Assembly: GCA_006384855.1 (NCBI GenBank)
Contig: VCJN01003119.1
Coordinates: 157,298 to 221,297, forward strand
DNA length: 64,000 bases
Origin: Tetraselmis striata
Lineage: Eukaryota > Chlorophyta > Chlorodendrophyceae > Chlorodendrales > Chlorodendraceae
Direction of reading: 5' to 3'
The position numbers and the translations under genes were made by a program. Positions 61,735 to 64,000 of this stretch are shown here, in pieces. The first letter of the stretch is position 1; the number at the start of each line of letters is the position of its first letter. The notes beneath the pieces were generated by a model, which did no database searches, was not told the origin of the DNA, and saw nothing but the letters and a program-made list of their open reading frames with translations.

Positions 61735-61845
61735 TGTGGTGAGCATGTGGCAAGCATGTGACATGCATGTGGCAAGCATGTGACAGGCACGTGGCAAGCA
61801 TGTGGCGAGCATGTGACAGGCATGTGGCAAGCATATGTGTGTGGG
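61735..61845 (+). repeat. 'gcatgtggcaa' short tandem
   Basis: About ten imperfect 10-12-bp units of 'gcatgtgrcaa'. Confidence 0.85.
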
Positions 61846-61904
61846 CGGATGAGCAGCTTGGTTGCGTGTTGTTGTGTTAGTATACGGGAGTGAGTGGTAT
61901 AAGT

Positions 61905-61970
61905 ATGACGGTATAGGTGTGTGGGTATAGGTAGGTATAGGTGGGTATATAGGTAGGTATAGGTAACGCT
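61905..61970 (+). repeat. 'gtataggtgg' short tandem
   Basis: Six imperfect units of 'ggtataggtagg' just 3' of the chromovirus pol relic. Confidence 0.8.
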
Positions 61971-62000
61971 AACATTCTATCCCGGCCCAAAAAAGTAGCC

Positions 62001-63866
62001 CTACGAGATACGTAAATGAAAGCGGGCGGGGTATTTGGCAGACAGGATATGATAATCATGTTGCGTAAGCAGAAGGCGGAGGGAAGGTGTGTTACGGGCA
62101 TAGACATGCAGCATATCGACATTTTTGAGGTTGGCATAGGGTTCCCATGAGTCGTGGGAATCGTCGTAGCCGGACCAATGCACAAGGAAAACTAAGGCAG
62201 GGCCGCGGGCATGGTGTGGCGAGTGTTGGTCAATGCGGTGGTCGCGAATGGCATCGACGATATATTCGTCTTGCGGGGGCTCAATGCGGCCAGGTATGTC
62301 ATCGGCGGGAGTGTCTGGGGATTCATAGCGGAGCAGGCGAGAGATGTGGAACACGGGGTGGCAGACCATGCTGGTGGGCAGGCAAAGTTGGTAGGCCTGC
62401 TAGGAAATTTTGCGGACGATTGGATACGGGCCGATGTAACGTTGGCGGAATTTGCGAACTGGTTGGTTGCGGAGCTGGAGGTGTTGTGTGGAAAGCCACA
62501 CTTTGTCGCCCTCGGTGAATTCGTCGGGACGAATTCTACGGTTGGCATATGCTATTTGGTATGCGTCGGCGAGTTTTAGTTCTTCTGTGATTACGGCCTG
62601 GGTATGTTGTATCCGTGGAACGATATCAATGTGATCCGCAGAGTTGACCGGTTGAAACAAGAGGTGTGCGGGTGTAAGCGGGTTCATGCCGTAGCATGCT
62701 TCGAACGGGGTGCGTTTATTTGCGGAGTGATAGGCGTTGTTATAACTGAATTCGGCGAGAGACAAATTATTGAGCCATTCAGTGTGGTTTTGGTGCACGA
62801 AAGAGCGGAGGATTTGTTCAATGGTGCGGTGCGTACGTTCGGTTTGTCCGTCTGTTTGGGGGTGGTATGAGGAGCTGATATTTAATTTAGTACGTAAAGA
62901 TCGGAACATATTTTGCCAAAAGGTCGAGGTGAAGCGGGGATCGCGGTCGGATATGATGGTGCGGCAAAGGCCGTGGTGGCGAAAAATGTTATCGATAAAC
63001 AAGCGAGCGAGTTGGGGGGCATCTATGTGAATACTGCATGGAATGAAGTGGGCTTGCTTAGTAAAAGTGCAGACAAACGTGGCGATAGTGTCAAAGCCAT
63101 TTTGCGCAGGGAGGCCGGTGATAAAGTCCATGGAAATAACTTCCCAGGGTCGTGTGCCTTTGGGCAGAGGCGACAAAGAGCCCATGGGGCGTTGGGTGGA
63201 ATTTTTTATCCGTTGGCAGGTCGGGCAGGTGCGGCAGGAATGTTTTATGGTTTTGCGCATGTGGGGCCACCAGAATGTTTTAGAGATGTTGGCGAGCGTG
63301 CGTTCTGCATCGGGGTGACCGGCCGCGTCGTGGAATTCCTGGATAATTAAGTTAAGTAGGGGTGTATCTGATGTTGGCAAGCAGACTTTATCAGCCATCC
63401 AGTACAAATTGTCGTTAATATCGAACGTAACGCCAATGGGGATGCGATTGCCATAATAATGTGTGTCGGTTGTGTAGCCGTGGCGGATGCGAACAAGTAA
63501 TTCAGGATTAACTTGTAGGTGGCACATGGCTGAGAGGAAATCATGCATGTCCTCGAGATCTTTATCAAGGAGTTGGGTGTCGTGTTCAGTTAAGGCATGG
63601 TGTAAGTCTGGACGGCGGGACAGGGCATCAGCTTCGTTTTGGGATCCTTTGCGATACAATATTTGTAGGACGGGTTTACCGGTGCGGGGGTGATTCGCAA
63701 GGTATGGGGAAATAACACTAAGCCACATGGAGTGACGGCGGCCTAGCGCGGGCTGATCGGGTAATAAGTGGCGGAGTGTTGCGTGGTCGGTGATGACAGT
63801 TATGCGGCAGCTGCCTTCGATATAGCAGCGCCATTCATTCAATGCGCAGACGGGACTGGGACAAGA
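62001..63866 (-). mobile_element. Ty3/gypsy chromovirus pol relic
   Basis: Reads from the end of RNase H ('ALNEWRCYIEGS', 'TDHATLRHLL', 'GSQNEADALSRRP') into integrase: an HHCC zinc finger (ending 'CRTCPTCQRIKN'), the catalytic core with 'DFITGLP', 'SDRDPRFTSTFW', 'YHPQTDGQTERTHRTIEQ', a GPY/F module, and a C-terminal chromodomain ('FLVHWSGYDDSHDSWEPYANL'). One in-frame TAG (62402-62400) sits in the GPY/F module; otherwise the frame is intact to 62001. A stop at 63869-63867 or a frame break ends it on the 5' side, so gag, protease and RT are missing or lie beyond the window. No LTR was identified. This family of LTR retrotransposons directs insertion through its chromodomain. Confidence 0.9.
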
Positions 63867-64000
63867 TTATAGCGTGAACGGTACATGCCACTATACTTCA
63901 CTTATGACTCACTGAAAATGGGACAACTTACTAGCTTTAAACCCTCTGCAGGTTTTTAGGGTTCGCGTGTACTGGCGCAAAGTACATGAACACTTGGTGA

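Overview
The window looks like nuclear DNA of a flagellated green alga (Chlorophyta, most like the Chlamydomonas group). Eight spliced host-type genes can be reassembled exon by exon. Two encode flagellar axoneme parts: CFAP100/MIA1, and a radial spoke protein 23 with the NDK + DPY-30 + IQ layout. Most splice donors in the left 49 kb read GTGCG or GTGAG, and six genes have a TGTAA poly(A) motif 65-345 nt after the stop. All of this is usual for chlorophyte algae. No ribosomal or transfer RNA gene, CRISPR array or bacterial operon was recognised. The species is not determined.

Layout. 1-10 kb is transposon and repeat debris: one copy of a 2-kb dispersed repeat, a foldback element with 530-bp inverted ends, and a lone end of the same family. 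10.4-11.6 kb (-) is TVP23, a Golgi membrane protein. 12.4-17.3 kb holds a decayed DIRS-type reverse transcriptase/RNase H and a second copy of the 2-kb repeat, blown up by a 67-72-bp minisatellite. 17.9-20.5 kb (+) is a 12-exon selenocysteine lyase/cysteine desulfurase. 21.1-21.5 kb (-) is a 56-residue protein resembling complex I subunit NDUFA3/B9. 23.4-28.0 kb (+) is ZC3H15/DFRP1. 28.6-29.9 kb (+) is a retroelement ORF with an R2-like endonuclease domain. 31.6-37.9 kb (-) is the 14-exon CFAP100. 41.1-42.7 kb (+) is a small RNF4-like SUMO-targeted ubiquitin ligase. 43.1-43.2 kb (-) is a tiny membrane protein. 44.1-48.9 kb (+) is RSP23.

From about 49.2 kb to the right edge the character changes. 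The long C or G runs stop, GC falls, and donors become GTAAGT. This part carries a very intron-rich minus-strand gene (about 25 exons, 58.2-49.9 kb). It has an in-frame triplicated Lys/Ala/Pro-rich exon pair and a C-terminal region resembling an amino-methyltransferase, and its 3' half is broken by single-base homopolymer gaps. It also has palindromic 25-bp minisatellites at six places, an orphan gene start (60.4 kb, +) and a Ty3/gypsy chromovirus pol relic (62.0-63.9 kb, -).

CFAP100 (inner dynein arm f regulation) and RSP23 (radial spoke) act in the same axoneme and lie 6 kb apart, separated only by the ubiquitin ligase and the small membrane protein. The remaining host genes serve unrelated housekeeping roles.
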